Of a stretch of 12,955 nucleotides of DNA, positions 1-6,917 are shown piece after piece. Origin of the DNA: Candidatus Dadabacteria bacterium (GTDB taxonomy: Bacteria > J088); contig RFIY01000032.1 in assembly GCA_003695505.1 (NCBI GenBank), positions 1 to 12,955 on the forward strand. The letters run 5' to 3'. Below the pieces are notes generated by a model that saw nothing but the letters and a program-made list of their open reading frames with translations, had not been told where the DNA came from and did no database searches. The position numbers and the translations under genes were made by a program. Position 1 is the stretch's first letter. The number at the start of each line of letters is the position of its first letter.

Positions 1-1026
1 ACCACGCGCCCGGAAGATGTCACTGCCGTTCGCGATCCCCGCGACTGGCATCAACTGATCGATCGCCTCAGGCGCCCCCCCGATGGGCGCTGGCGCGGCT
101 TGTTCCTGACGTTCGAGGCCTGTTGTGCCGCCGGTGGCATCGATGGCCCATCACCGCCATCGGACTGGGGCGCAGCGGGGGCGACGTGGACCGGCGCACT
201 CGGAGAAGAACCCATCGACTGGCAGGCGTTACGCGCGAACTGGGAGGTCTGCATCGATCAGCCGACCTACAGGCAGCGGTTCGATCTGCTTCAGCAGGCA
301 ATCCGCGCCGGAGAAGTGTACCAGTTAAATCTGACCGTGCGTGCCCGGGCATCCGCCGCTGAGGCTCAGACAGCAGTAGTGCCTCCGATAGCGCCCGCAG
401 CCGGACGGCTTTGCCTGCCCGATGCGGGCCTGAACCTGATCAGCCACAGCCCGGAGTGTCTGCTCGAACTGGATGGCCTGGGTGCGGTTGTCAGTCGTCC
501 GATCAAGGGCACCTGCAGCGACCCCACCATGTTTTCGCAACTGCGGACGAGCGCCAAGGAACAGGCCGAGCACACGATGGTCGTCGATATGGCGCGCAAT
601 GACCTGGGACGAATCTGCCAGCCCGGCACGGTGCGCGTCAGTCCGCGCTGCGCACCACTGGATCTGCCGTACGCGACACACATGGTCAGTGATGTGCGTG
701 GACGCCTGAGGAACGGTGTGGGCGTCGCGGATGCGTTGCGCGCTGTCCTGCCCGGAGCATCCGTCACCGGAACACCGAAGATCCGGGCCTGTCAGATGAT
801 TGCCGAACTCGAACAGATGCCGCGCGGTCCCTACACAGGCATCCTGGGTGCCATTTTGCCGGATGGTCGCGCATTTTTCTCGCTGTTGATCCGTACCGCG
901 TGGCGTGACACCGACGGTAACTGGTGGTATGGCACCGGCGGCGGCATCGTCGCCGACAGCGACTGCGACGCCGAGTATCAGGAGCTGCTGCTGAAGCTGC
1001 ACCCTGTGCGCGGGGCAACGGGATGA
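1..1026 (+). CDS. pabB: Aminodeoxychorismate synthase component I (PabB), 5'-truncated
   Basis: This is the C-terminal part of a chorismate-utilising enzyme; the reading frame is open from base 1, so the N-terminus lies outside the window. PabB aminates chorismate to 4-amino-4-deoxychorismate using ammonia from the glutaminase PabA, on the way to p-aminobenzoate and folate. The PIKGT motif (Lys codon at 505-507) separates PabB from TrpE-type enzymes, which have Ala there; this Lys forms the covalent intermediate in E. coli PabB. Other family blocks visible in order are GEVYQLNL, SPECLLEL, MVVDMARNDLGR, SVTGTPKIRA, RGPYTGILGA and the closing GTGGGIVADSD. About 341 codons are present against roughly 450 for a full PabB. 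No PabA domain is visible in this part. The stop overlaps the next start as ATGA, implying translational coupling. Confidence 0.95.
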   Translation, partial: TTRPEDVTAVRDPRDWHQLIDRLRRPPDGRWRGLFLTFEACCAAGGIDGPSPPSDWGAAGATWTGALGEEPIDWQALRANWEVCIDQPTYRQRFDLLQQAIRAGEVYQLNLTVRARASAAEAQTAVVPPIAPAAGRLCLPDAGLNLISHSPECLLELDGLGAVVSRPIKGTCSDPTMFSQLRTSAKEQAEHTMVVDMARNDLGRICQPGTVRVSPRCAPLDLPYATHMVSDVRGRLRNGVGVADALRAVLPGASVTGTPKIRACQMIAELEQMPRGPYTGILGAILPDGRAFFSLLIRTAWRDTDGNWWYGTGGGIVADSDCDAEYQELLLKLHPVRGATG

Positions 1027-1859
1027 AACAGCCCGAGCATCTGTACTGGGACGGACGGTCGCTCATCCCGGTTCGGGAGCCTCCGACACCGCATGTGATC
1101 GATTCCTTCGTTGTCGAAGCAGGGGCCGTTCGTGGCGGAGCGCTGCACATCGCGCGATTCTCCCGATCCGCTCGGGCGCTATGCGACCTTACGGAGGCGC
1201 GACTCACCCGGTTTACCCGTGCGATTGTGAAATACCTGCCCGGACGGACGGCGTTCGTACGGCTTGGCGCGGACGTGGAGGGGCAACTGACCCTCTGCCT
1301 GCGACCGCTGCCTCCCTCCCCCCCGTCGGTTGCGTTGTGGGTCGGTCACGCAGACGAGCGACGTGAGCCACTGCACAAAGGGCCGGATCTGATCCTGTCG
1401 GCAAACCTCCGCGACGCCGCATCCGACCACCGATGCCACGCCGGTGTGTTTTGCGACGTCACACCCTTCGCAACAGAGCTGATCGAGGCGGACTACGCGG
1501 CGCTGGTCGGCATCATTGACGGACACCTGATTCATTCGGCGAACCCACGTCGTCTGCCGTCTGTGACCGAGCATCTGCTGCGCAGATGGGCAGCGGAATA
1601 CGGCATGCCCAGCACGGCGGACCGTCTGACGCCAGAGCTGTTATGCAGCGGCCCATTCTGGCTCGTCAACGCGCGCATTGGCGCCGTTCCCGTCACCGAA
1701 CTTGTTGTGGGAGACGACGCTGCCCGGCCGCTTCCTCTGGCACCAGAACGCACCAATGAACTGCGGCGCTGGCTGTCTCGACTCGCGCAACCCGTCGATG
1801 CAGAAACGTGGATCGAGGCCGCACGCGGGAACACGGACACGGTGATACAATCAAACTAG
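1023..1859 (+). CDS. Class-IV aminotransferase-fold protein, probable 4-amino-4-deoxychorismate lyase (PabC-like)
   Basis: The product has 278 residues. The ATG at 1023 overlaps the pabB stop (ATGA) and is preferred over a longer in-frame GTG start at 924 that lies inside pabB. The protein resembles divergent class-IV PLP enzymes found next to pabB: an N-terminal YWDG block, VIDSF near residue 25, HIARFSRSAR (42-51), a candidate PLP lysine in HKGPD (K119), IEADYAALV with a Glu (E155) where the family has the residue contacting the pyridine nitrogen, and LPSVTEHLL near 178. Position beside PabB suggests it removes pyruvate from aminodeoxychorismate to give p-aminobenzoate, a cytosolic reaction. 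Overall similarity to E. coli PabC is low, so another class-IV activity or a degenerate partner remains possible. The fold assignment is fairly secure; the exact reaction is inferred from context. Confidence 0.75.
   Translation: MKQPEHLYWDGRSLIPVREPPTPHVIDSFVVEAGAVRGGALHIARFSRSARALCDLTEARLTRFTRAIVKYLPGRTAFVRLGADVEGQLTLCLRPLPPSPPSVALWVGHADERREPLHKGPDLILSANLRDAASDHRCHAGVFCDVTPFATELIEADYAALVGIIDGHLIHSANPRRLPSVTEHLLRRWAAEYGMPSTADRLTPELLCSGPFWLVNARIGAVPVTELVVGDDAARPLPLAPERTNELRRWLSRLAQPVDAETWIEAARGNTDTVIQSN
1843..1851 (+). promoter_or_regulatory. Candidate extended -10 promoter for the gcv operon
   Basis: TGATACAAT fits the extended -10 pattern (TGn followed by TACAAT, five of six to consensus). 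It lies at the end of the upstream gene, with a predicted start near 1858 and an 87-base leader to gcvT. No good -35 hexamer is visible at the expected distance, which is tolerated in extended -10 promoters. This is motif evidence only. Confidence 0.45.
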
Positions 1860-1867
1860 AGCGCCCG

Positions 1868-1880
1868 TTGGTCAGACCAA
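1868..1880. promoter_or_regulatory. Palindrome TTGGTC-A-GACCAA, candidate GntR/FadR-type operator
   Basis: Six-base arms pair perfectly around one central base. The core TTGGT...ACCAA matches the operator style known for FadR-subfamily GntR regulators such as PdhR and related lactate or glycolate regulators. A one-base loop rules out an RNA hairpin, so a protein-binding site is the better reading. It sits about 10-22 bases downstream of the predicted transcription start, a position that suits repression. The regulator itself is not encoded in this window. Confidence 0.45.
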
Positions 1881-1945
1881 TCGCGCCGCGACCGCGTGTC
1901 GTCGTGCCAGCACCCTTCCTCAACATCCTCAGTGGAGTAGACGAC

Positions 1946-3013
1946 GTGAGTGATTCCTTGCGCACTGTCCTTTACGACCGTCATGTCGCCCTGGGCGCAC
2001 GGATGGTTCCGTTCGCGGGCTGGGAAATGCCTGTGCAATATACCGGCGTCAAGGCCGAGCACACGGCCGTTCGCACCACCTGCGGTCTGTTCGATGTGTC
2101 TCATATGGGCACAGTTCTCCTGCAGGGCGGTCGCGCCACGGAAGCACTCGAACGACTGACCCCGTGGCCGATGAGCAAACTGAAACCGGGTCGCGCCCGC
2201 TATACGGTGATGCTGAACGAAGCCGGGGGCACCGTTGATGACCTGATCGTCTACCGCCGCGGCAACGAGGACTGGTTCGTGATCTGGAACGCCGCCAATC
2301 ACCAGAAGAACCTGGACTGGACCGCCCCGATACTGACCGAATACGGGGTTACCCTGGAGGACCTGACAAGCGACACCGCTCTGATTGCCTTGCAGGGCCC
2401 CGACTGGCATTCGGTCTGGGAACAAGCCCTTCCGGGTGCCGCCTTCCCGGACAAACGCTTCACATTCACGGAGCACGATGGCATGCTCATCGCGCGCACC
2501 GGCTACACGGGTGAAGACGGCGTCGAGATCTGGTGTCCGAATGCCCGCGCCATTGAACTGTGGGATCGCCTGATCGATGCCGGCGCGACGCCCTGTGGCC
2601 TTGGCGCACGCGATTCCCTGCGCATCGAAGCCGGGCTTCCCCTCTATGGGCACGAGCTGTCCGATGAGATTGGCCCGATCGAAGGTGGCGTCGGGTTTGT
2701 TGTCCACAAGGATCACCACGGTTACATTGGCGAAATGGCATTGCAGCGAGATCCCCGGCGCTGTCTGGCCGGCGTCCGAATGACCGGGCGAGGCGTTCCG
2801 CGAGAGGGTTATCCCGTTCTGACACCTGATGGCGAAACGATTGGTGCCGTTACGAGCGGGAGCTACTCACCGATACTCGACACCGGCATTGGGCTGGCAC
2901 TGGTTGACCGAAAAAAATCGGGTTATGATGGAACCTCTCAGGCTGTGGCCGTCGAGATCCGCGGACGCTCGTTCGACGCGGAGCTGGTGGTGCCGCCGCT
3001 GCACAAAAACTGA
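1946..3013 (+). CDS. gcvT: Glycine cleavage system T-protein (aminomethyltransferase)
   Basis: GcvT takes the aminomethyl group from lipoylated GcvH and, with tetrahydrofolate, releases ammonia and 5,10-methylene-THF. The product has 355 residues (E. coli 364). The GTG start at 1946 is chosen because GGAG lies eight bases upstream and the protein then begins as family members do, with [10 protein letters not shown] near residue 23; in-frame codons further upstream lie in the preceding gene. Visible motifs are FDVSHMG (49-55), the conserved GGTVDDLIV with its Asp pair (98-99), [10 protein letters not shown] and [14 protein letters not shown], all diagnostic of the folate-binding GcvT family, followed by the C-terminal barrel with GAVTSG. 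It is the first gene of the gcv operon, 86 bases after the PabC-like gene. Confidence 0.96.
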   Translation: MSDSLRTVLYDRHVALGARMVPFAGWEMPVQYTGVKAEHTAVRTTCGLFDVSHMGTVLLQGGRATEALERLTPWPMSKLKPGRARYTVMLNEAGGTVDDLIVYRRGNEDWFVIWNAANHQKNLDWTAPILTEYGVTLEDLTSDTALIALQGPDWHSVWEQALPGAAFPDKRFTFTEHDGMLIARTGYTGEDGVEIWCPNARAIELWDRLIDAGATPCGLGARDSLRIEAGLPLYGHELSDEIGPIEGGVGFVVHKDHHGYIGEMALQRDPRRCLAGVRMTGRGVPREGYPVLTPDGETIGAVTSGSYSPILDTGIGLALVDRKKSGYDGTSQAVAVEIRGRSFDAELVVPPLHKN

Positions 3014-3046
3014 GTCCATTCGGACGCAAAACAACCGAACCCTGAA

Positions 3047-3058
3047 TCCTCGCGAGGA
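3047..3058 (+). promoter_or_regulatory. 12-bp perfect palindrome overlapping the gcvH ribosome binding site
   Basis: TCCTCGCGAGGA is self-complementary. As RNA it could form a four-pair stem closing a CGCG loop, with the 3' arm made of the AGGA of the gcvH Shine-Dalgarno (GAGGAG at 3054-3059, eight bases before the TTG start). The stem is short, so any effect on translation would be modest. Confidence 0.35.
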
Positions 3059-3067
3059 GCAAGAACG

Positions 3068-3457
3068 TTGGAAATCCCGAAGCAGCTTCGCTACACGAAA
3101 GAACATGAGTGGGCCCGAATCGACGAAGATGGCACTGCCCTGATCGGCGTGACCGAATATGCGGTCGAGGAACTCGGGGATGTCGTATTTCTGGAATTGC
3201 CCGAAGTCGGTGACGAGGTCAGCCAGGGTGCGACATTCGGCACTGTCGAAAGTGTCAAGGCGGTCGCGGAACTGTATGCTCCATTGACGGGCGAAGTCAC
3301 CGAGCGCAACGAGGATCTGCTGGAAGCGCCGGAAACGCTGAATGAAGGCCCCTACGAGGAAGGCTGGCTGATCCGCATCTCGATCGACAACGCGGATGAA
3401 GTCGATGAGCTGATGAGCGCCGACGAGTACCAGGCTTACCTCGAAACGCTCGACTGA
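3068..3457 (+). CDS. gcvH: Glycine cleavage system H-protein (lipoyl carrier)
   Basis: GcvH is the small lipoylated shuttle that carries the aminomethyl group from the P-protein to the T-protein and is reoxidised by the L-protein. The product has 129 residues, the same size as E. coli GcvH. The start is TTG at 3068, supported by GAGGAG eight bases upstream and by the family N-terminus LRYTKEHEW. The lipoyl attachment site is clear: FGTVESVKAVAELYAP with Lys64 as the acceptor, followed by GEV and NEGPYEEGWL, all conserved. The gene lies 54 bases after gcvT and 34 bases before gcvPA. The lipoylation enzymes and the L-protein (lpd) are not in this window. Confidence 0.97.
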   Translation: MEIPKQLRYTKEHEWARIDEDGTALIGVTEYAVEELGDVVFLELPEVGDEVSQGATFGTVESVKAVAELYAPLTGEVTERNEDLLEAPETLNEGPYEEGWLIRISIDNADEVDELMSADEYQAYLETLD

Positions 3458-3491
3458 TCAACGCACTTCCCCTCACCCAGGGAGCAATTTC

Positions 3492-4820
3492 GTGAGCTAC
3501 TTTCCCGGGCCAGACGCGCCGGATGCCCGCGCGATGCTTGACACCATTGGCGTCGAAGATGTCGACGCGCTGTTTACATCGATTCCAGAGTCCCTGCGAC
3601 GTCAGGCCGCCATCGACCTGCCCGGCATCCCCGATGAAGCCGACCTTGTCGCGTATATGCGCGAGCGCGCCGAACGCAATCGGACGGTACTGGACGCCAT
3701 CAGCTTTGTCGGCGGCGGAGCTTATGCCTATCCACCGGTCGCGGCAGCGCTGTATGCCATGTCGCGCGGCGAGTTTCTGACCGCGTACACCCCCTATCAG
3801 CCGGAGATTGCACAGGGCACTCTGATGGCAATCTTCGAGTTCCAGACCTGGGTCGCCGAGCTGACTGGACTGGATGTCGCGAACTCATCGATGTACGATG
3901 GTGCAACAGCACTGGCCGAAGCAATCCTGATGGGGCTGCGCGTGCGACGCAAGGCGCGCACGGTTGCCATTTCGGCGGGTCTGCACCCCGCGGTTCGCGC
4001 CGTCGTGCGACGCTATCTGGCCGGGCAGCAGGATCTGCAACTGATCGAGCTGCCGCTCGACGCCTCCGGTCGCACCGACCTGGATGCCCTGCCCGCCTCC
4101 GACACGCCCAGAATTGTCGCGCTTGGCTACCCGAATGGCTACGGCGTCATCGAAGACATCAGCGCGGTACGCACGGCGCTCGATGAGCAGGATTTTCTGG
4201 TGACGCATACGCCCGACCCGCACGCCTGGCTGCTCCTCGCCTCACCCGGATCCCTTGGGGTCGACGCCGCGGTCGCCGATGGTCAGCCGTTCGGTGTGCC
4301 CGTATCCTTCGGCGGACCGTCGCTGGGCATGTTCGCAACGCGGCAGGCCTATGTTCGCCAGATGCCTGGGCGACTGTGTGGACGCACGACCGATGCACAG
4401 GGACGCACCGGCTATGTACTGACGCTCAGTACGCGCGAACAGCACATTCGCCGCGAAAAAGCGACCAGCAATATCTGCACGAATCAGGGCGTCATCGCGC
4501 TCGTCGCGACAGTAACGATGAACGTACTGGGTCCAGCCGGCCTGCGCGAACGAGCACTTGCCGCGGCCCGCAACGCGCGTCGCCTCGAGCGCATCCTCGT
4601 CGACGCCGGACACACGCGGCGATTCGACGGAACCTTTTTCAACGAATTCGTCATCGACCCGTCCCGTCCGGACCTCTGGTCATCCCTGATCAATGCAGGC
4701 ATTCAGCTCGGCGTCCCCCTCAGCAAGTATCTGCCAGGGGACGACGGTCTGCTCGTTGCGGCGACGTCGTGGCTGGACGACAGCGCATTTGACCGGCTTA
4801 GTCAGGAGTGTGCGCGATGA
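3492..4820 (+). CDS. gcvPA: Glycine dehydrogenase (decarboxylating) subunit 1, GcvPA
   Basis: This is the N-terminal half of a split P-protein, 442 residues against about 448 for B. subtilis GcvPA; the E. coli P-protein is one chain of about 957. With GcvPB it decarboxylates glycine and passes the aminomethyl group to lipoyl-GcvH. Characteristic blocks are FVGGGAYAYPP (72-82), TAYTPYQPE (97-105), QTWVAELTGLDVANSSMYDG and, near the C-terminus, TREQHIRREKATSNICTNQ. This half lacks the PLP lysine, as expected. The start is GTG at 3492 with AGGGAG seven bases upstream. The stop overlaps the gcvPB start region by ATGA, so the two subunits are probably made by coupled translation, which suits an obligate complex. 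Confidence 0.96.
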   Translation: MSYFPGPDAPDARAMLDTIGVEDVDALFTSIPESLRRQAAIDLPGIPDEADLVAYMRERAERNRTVLDAISFVGGGAYAYPPVAAALYAMSRGEFLTAYTPYQPEIAQGTLMAIFEFQTWVAELTGLDVANSSMYDGATALAEAILMGLRVRRKARTVAISAGLHPAVRAVVRRYLAGQQDLQLIELPLDASGRTDLDALPASDTPRIVALGYPNGYGVIEDISAVRTALDEQDFLVTHTPDPHAWLLLASPGSLGVDAAVADGQPFGVPVSFGGPSLGMFATRQAYVRQMPGRLCGRTTDAQGRTGYVLTLSTREQHIRREKATSNICTNQGVIALVATVTMNVLGPAGLRERALAAARNARRLERILVDAGHTRRFDGTFFNEFVIDPSRPDLWSSLINAGIQLGVPLSKYLPGDDGLLVAATSWLDDSAFDRLSQECAR

Positions 4821-6289
4821 GTGACTTTCCAGGAACGACCGGCCTGATCCTCGAAGAGCCGATCCTGTTCGACCTGCCTGGAGACCCGGATGCCGGACTC
4901 GATCCGGCCGATGTTCCGGAAGATCTGGCAGAGGTCCCGCTGCGACAGGCACCACTTGGCCTGCCAAATGTCGCCGAGTATCGTGTCGTGCGACACTACA
5001 CGCGCATTTCTCAGTACAACTACGGCATTGAGAGCGGTCTGTTCCCGCTGGGATCGTGCACGATGAAGCATAACCCGCGCGTCAACGAGCTGCTCGCAGC
5101 ACTGGATGGCTTCGCCTGGCTGCATCCGGAAGCCCCGGAGCAGTGGAGTCAGGGCGCGCTCCAGGTCGCCGTGGAACTCAATGAGGCACTGCAGGCGATT
5201 ACCGGCATGCAGGACTTCACACTGTTGCCGGCTGCCGGCGCGCACGGAGAATTCACCGGCCTCTGCCTGATCAGTGCCTATTATGAAGCGCGCGGCGAAC
5301 TCGACCGGCGCCGCAAGATCCTGATTCCCGAAACCGCGCACGGAACCAATCCGGCTTCAGCGGCTCTGGCGGGCTTCGAGGTCGTCAACCTGCCCCCGCA
5401 GCGTGGAGCAGTGCTGCAGCCCGACGAGATTCTGCCTTACCTCGACGATTCCGTCGCCTGCCTGATGTTGACGAACCCCAACACGCTCGGCGTTTTCGAA
5501 TCCCATATCGAAGCAATCGCCGAGCGCCTGCATGAACTCGATGCGTTCCTGTACTGCGATGGCGCGAATTTGAACGCCATCATGGGCAAGGCACGACCCG
5601 GCGATTTCGGTGTCGACGTGATCCACCTGAACCTGCACAAGACCATGTCAACGCCACATGGCGGCGGTGGCCCCGGCTGTGGCCCCGTCGGCGTTTCCGA
5701 GCGGCTCGTCGACTTCCTGCCGGGCCCCAGACCGGTACGGCAGGGCGATGGATTCTCCTGGGCTACGCCTGCGCAGGCCATCGAGCCGGTCAAGCAGTTT
5801 TATGGACACTTCGGTATGTTTGTCCGCGCGCTTGCCTACATCCGCCGGCTTGGCGGCGAAGGCCTGCGGCGTGCCAGTGAGCGAGCCGTTCTGAATGCAA
5901 ACTATTTACGCGCTCGCCTGGCTGACACCTTCGAACTGCCGTTCGATGATCCCTCACTGCACGAAGTCGTCTTTTCCGACAAGCGTCAAAAAATGCACGG
6001 CGTCTCGGCGCTCGACATCGCCAAAGGCCTGATTGATCGGGGTTTTCACCCGCCGACGATCTACTTCCCACTGGTCGTGTCAGGCGCATTGATGATCGAG
6101 CCGACCGAATCGGAAGATCAGGCGACGCTGGATCAGTTTGTTGCCGCGATGATCGACATCGCAGAGCAGGCCGCATCGGGTGGCGCGGATGCGCTGCACG
6201 ACGCCCCGACGCGCAGCTTCCGCGGGCGGCTCGATGAAGCCACCGCCGCGCGCAAACCCATCCTGCGCTGGACACCGGCCGATGAATGA
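4817..6289 (+). CDS. gcvPB: Glycine dehydrogenase (decarboxylating) subunit 2, GcvPB
   Basis: This is the catalytic, PLP-binding half of the split P-protein, 490 residues (B. subtilis GcvPB is about 488). The Schiff-base lysine is K275 in HLNLHKTMSTPHGGGGPG; other conserved blocks are PLGSCTMKHNP (78-87), PETAHGTNPASA (171-182), LTNPNTLGVFE and YCDGANLNAIMG. The ATG at 4817 is preferred to an in-frame GTG nine bases earlier, because AGGAG at 4803-4807 gives a nine-base spacing to the ATG and only zero to the GTG. It overlaps gcvPA by four bases upstream and cutA by eight bases downstream. The C-terminus has a tail rich in Ala and Arg after the conserved PTESE block. Confidence 0.96.
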   Translation: MSDFPGTTGLILEEPILFDLPGDPDAGLDPADVPEDLAEVPLRQAPLGLPNVAEYRVVRHYTRISQYNYGIESGLFPLGSCTMKHNPRVNELLAALDGFAWLHPEAPEQWSQGALQVAVELNEALQAITGMQDFTLLPAAGAHGEFTGLCLISAYYEARGELDRRRKILIPETAHGTNPASAALAGFEVVNLPPQRGAVLQPDEILPYLDDSVACLMLTNPNTLGVFESHIEAIAERLHELDAFLYCDGANLNAIMGKARPGDFGVDVIHLNLHKTMSTPHGGGGPGCGPVGVSERLVDFLPGPRPVRQGDGFSWATPAQAIEPVKQFYGHFGMFVRALAYIRRLGGEGLRRASERAVLNANYLRARLADTFELPFDDPSLHEVVFSDKRQKMHGVSALDIAKGLIDRGFHPPTIYFPLVVSGALMIEPTESEDQATLDQFVAAMIDIAEQAASGGADALHDAPTRSFRGRLDEATAARKPILRWTPADE

Positions 6290-6614
6290 CGGCACGGACA
6301 TCTGTGTTGCGTTGGCCAGTGCGCCAGATCGCCGCGTGGCCGAGCGCATCGCGTCGACGATCGTCGAAGAGCACCTGGCCGCCTGCGTCAACATCGTCGC
6401 CGGAATCGTCAGCATTTATCGCTGGCAGGATACGATGCATCGCGAACCCGAAGTGCTGCTTGTCATCAAGACGACCTGCGAAGCATTCGATGCCCTGTCC
6501 CGCCGCATCAGCGAGCTGCACCCCTACGATATCCCCGAAGTACTGCAGCTCCCGGTGCAAAATGGTCTGACAGATTACCTCGGGTGGGTCGCCGGCGAGG
6601 TCTCAGTCGGCTGA
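6282..6614 (+). CDS. cutA: CutA1 family protein (divalent-cation tolerance protein)
   Basis: The product has 110 residues, close to E. coli CutA1 (112). Visible family features are the conserved Cys in AACVNIV (C35), IYRWQD, EVLLVIKTT and the HPYDIPEVLQLPV block, ending with YLGWV. CutA1 proteins form stable ferredoxin-like trimers. E. coli cutA was linked to copper tolerance, but the biochemical role remains uncertain, so only the family is claimed here. The ATG at 6282 overlaps gcvPB by eight bases, making cutA the last gene of the gcv transcript. Its 3' end overlaps the 3' end of bolA on the opposite strand by 12 bases. No terminator-like hairpin is visible at this junction. Confidence 0.93.
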   Translation: MNDGTDICVALASAPDRRVAERIASTIVEEHLAACVNIVAGIVSIYRWQDTMHREPEVLLVIKTTCEAFDALSRRISELHPYDIPEVLQLPVQNGLTDYLGWVAGEVSVG

Positions 6615-6917
6615 CCGCGCTCCCGCACAATCTGGTGTCTGGTTCGCCTGAGGGCGCGCAGCCCATTCTCGCGGCGTCACGGCACGGACGGACAGCGCGT
6701 GAATGGCGTTCCGCAATTGCTCATCCAGGACCTTGTAAACGGCCCGGTGCCTGGCCACCCGTGACAGACCTTCAAACGCACCACTGACGATCGTCACGTT
6801 CCAGTGCGTCTCCGATCCCGGTGGTACATGGTGCTTGTCGCTGTCGTTGACCAGAATCAGTTCCTCCGGTTCAAATTCGGCCTCAAGCCGCTGACGGATC
6901 GTTGTCTGCAGACTCAT
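6603..6917 (-). CDS. bolA: BolA family protein
   Basis: The product has 104 residues and resembles E. coli BolA (105) along its length: HHVPPGSETHWNV (29-41), FEG (48-50), the invariant RHR (56-58), IHALSVRAVTPREW (72-85) and a C-terminal tail with PDC near residue 97. BolA proteins have a class II KH-like fold, pair with monothiol glutaredoxins around a [2Fe-2S] cluster, and in E. coli act as transcriptional regulators in morphology, motility and biofilm. The start is the ATG at 6917, with GAGGAG seven bases upstream; a longer in-frame start would extend further into the neighbouring gene. The first 35 bases lie inside the 3' end of the diguanylate cyclase gene, so translation is probably coupled. 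Confidence 0.94.
   Translation of the reverse strand: MSLQTTIRQRLEAEFEPEELILVNDSDKHHVPPGSETHWNVTIVSGAFEGLSRVARHRAVYKVLDEQLRNAIHALSVRAVTPREWAARPQANQTPDCAGARSAD

Noticed and set aside
325-1002. Long open frame on the - strand opposite pabB
   Set aside because: Its translation has no domain-like pattern and it lies opposite a conserved gene; it is a GC-driven shadow frame.
924-1022. Longer PabC-like start at GTG 924
   Set aside because: It lies inside the conserved pabB C-terminus and adds Arg-rich residues unlike the family; the ATGA overlap at 1023 is the better start.
1860-1945. Glycine riboswitch in front of gcvT
   Set aside because: The gap is only 86 bases, too short for a tandem glycine aptamer, and I see no matching stem arrangement or terminator.
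1808-1945. Longer gcvT reading frame starting at 1808
   Set aside because: It overlaps the PabC-like gene, adds about 46 residues without family similarity, and lacks the GGAG site that supports the GTG at 1946.
1856-2719. 287-codon open frame on the - strand opposite gcvT
   Set aside because: It covers a highly conserved gcvT with matching codon use; the antisense protein shows no recognisable motif.
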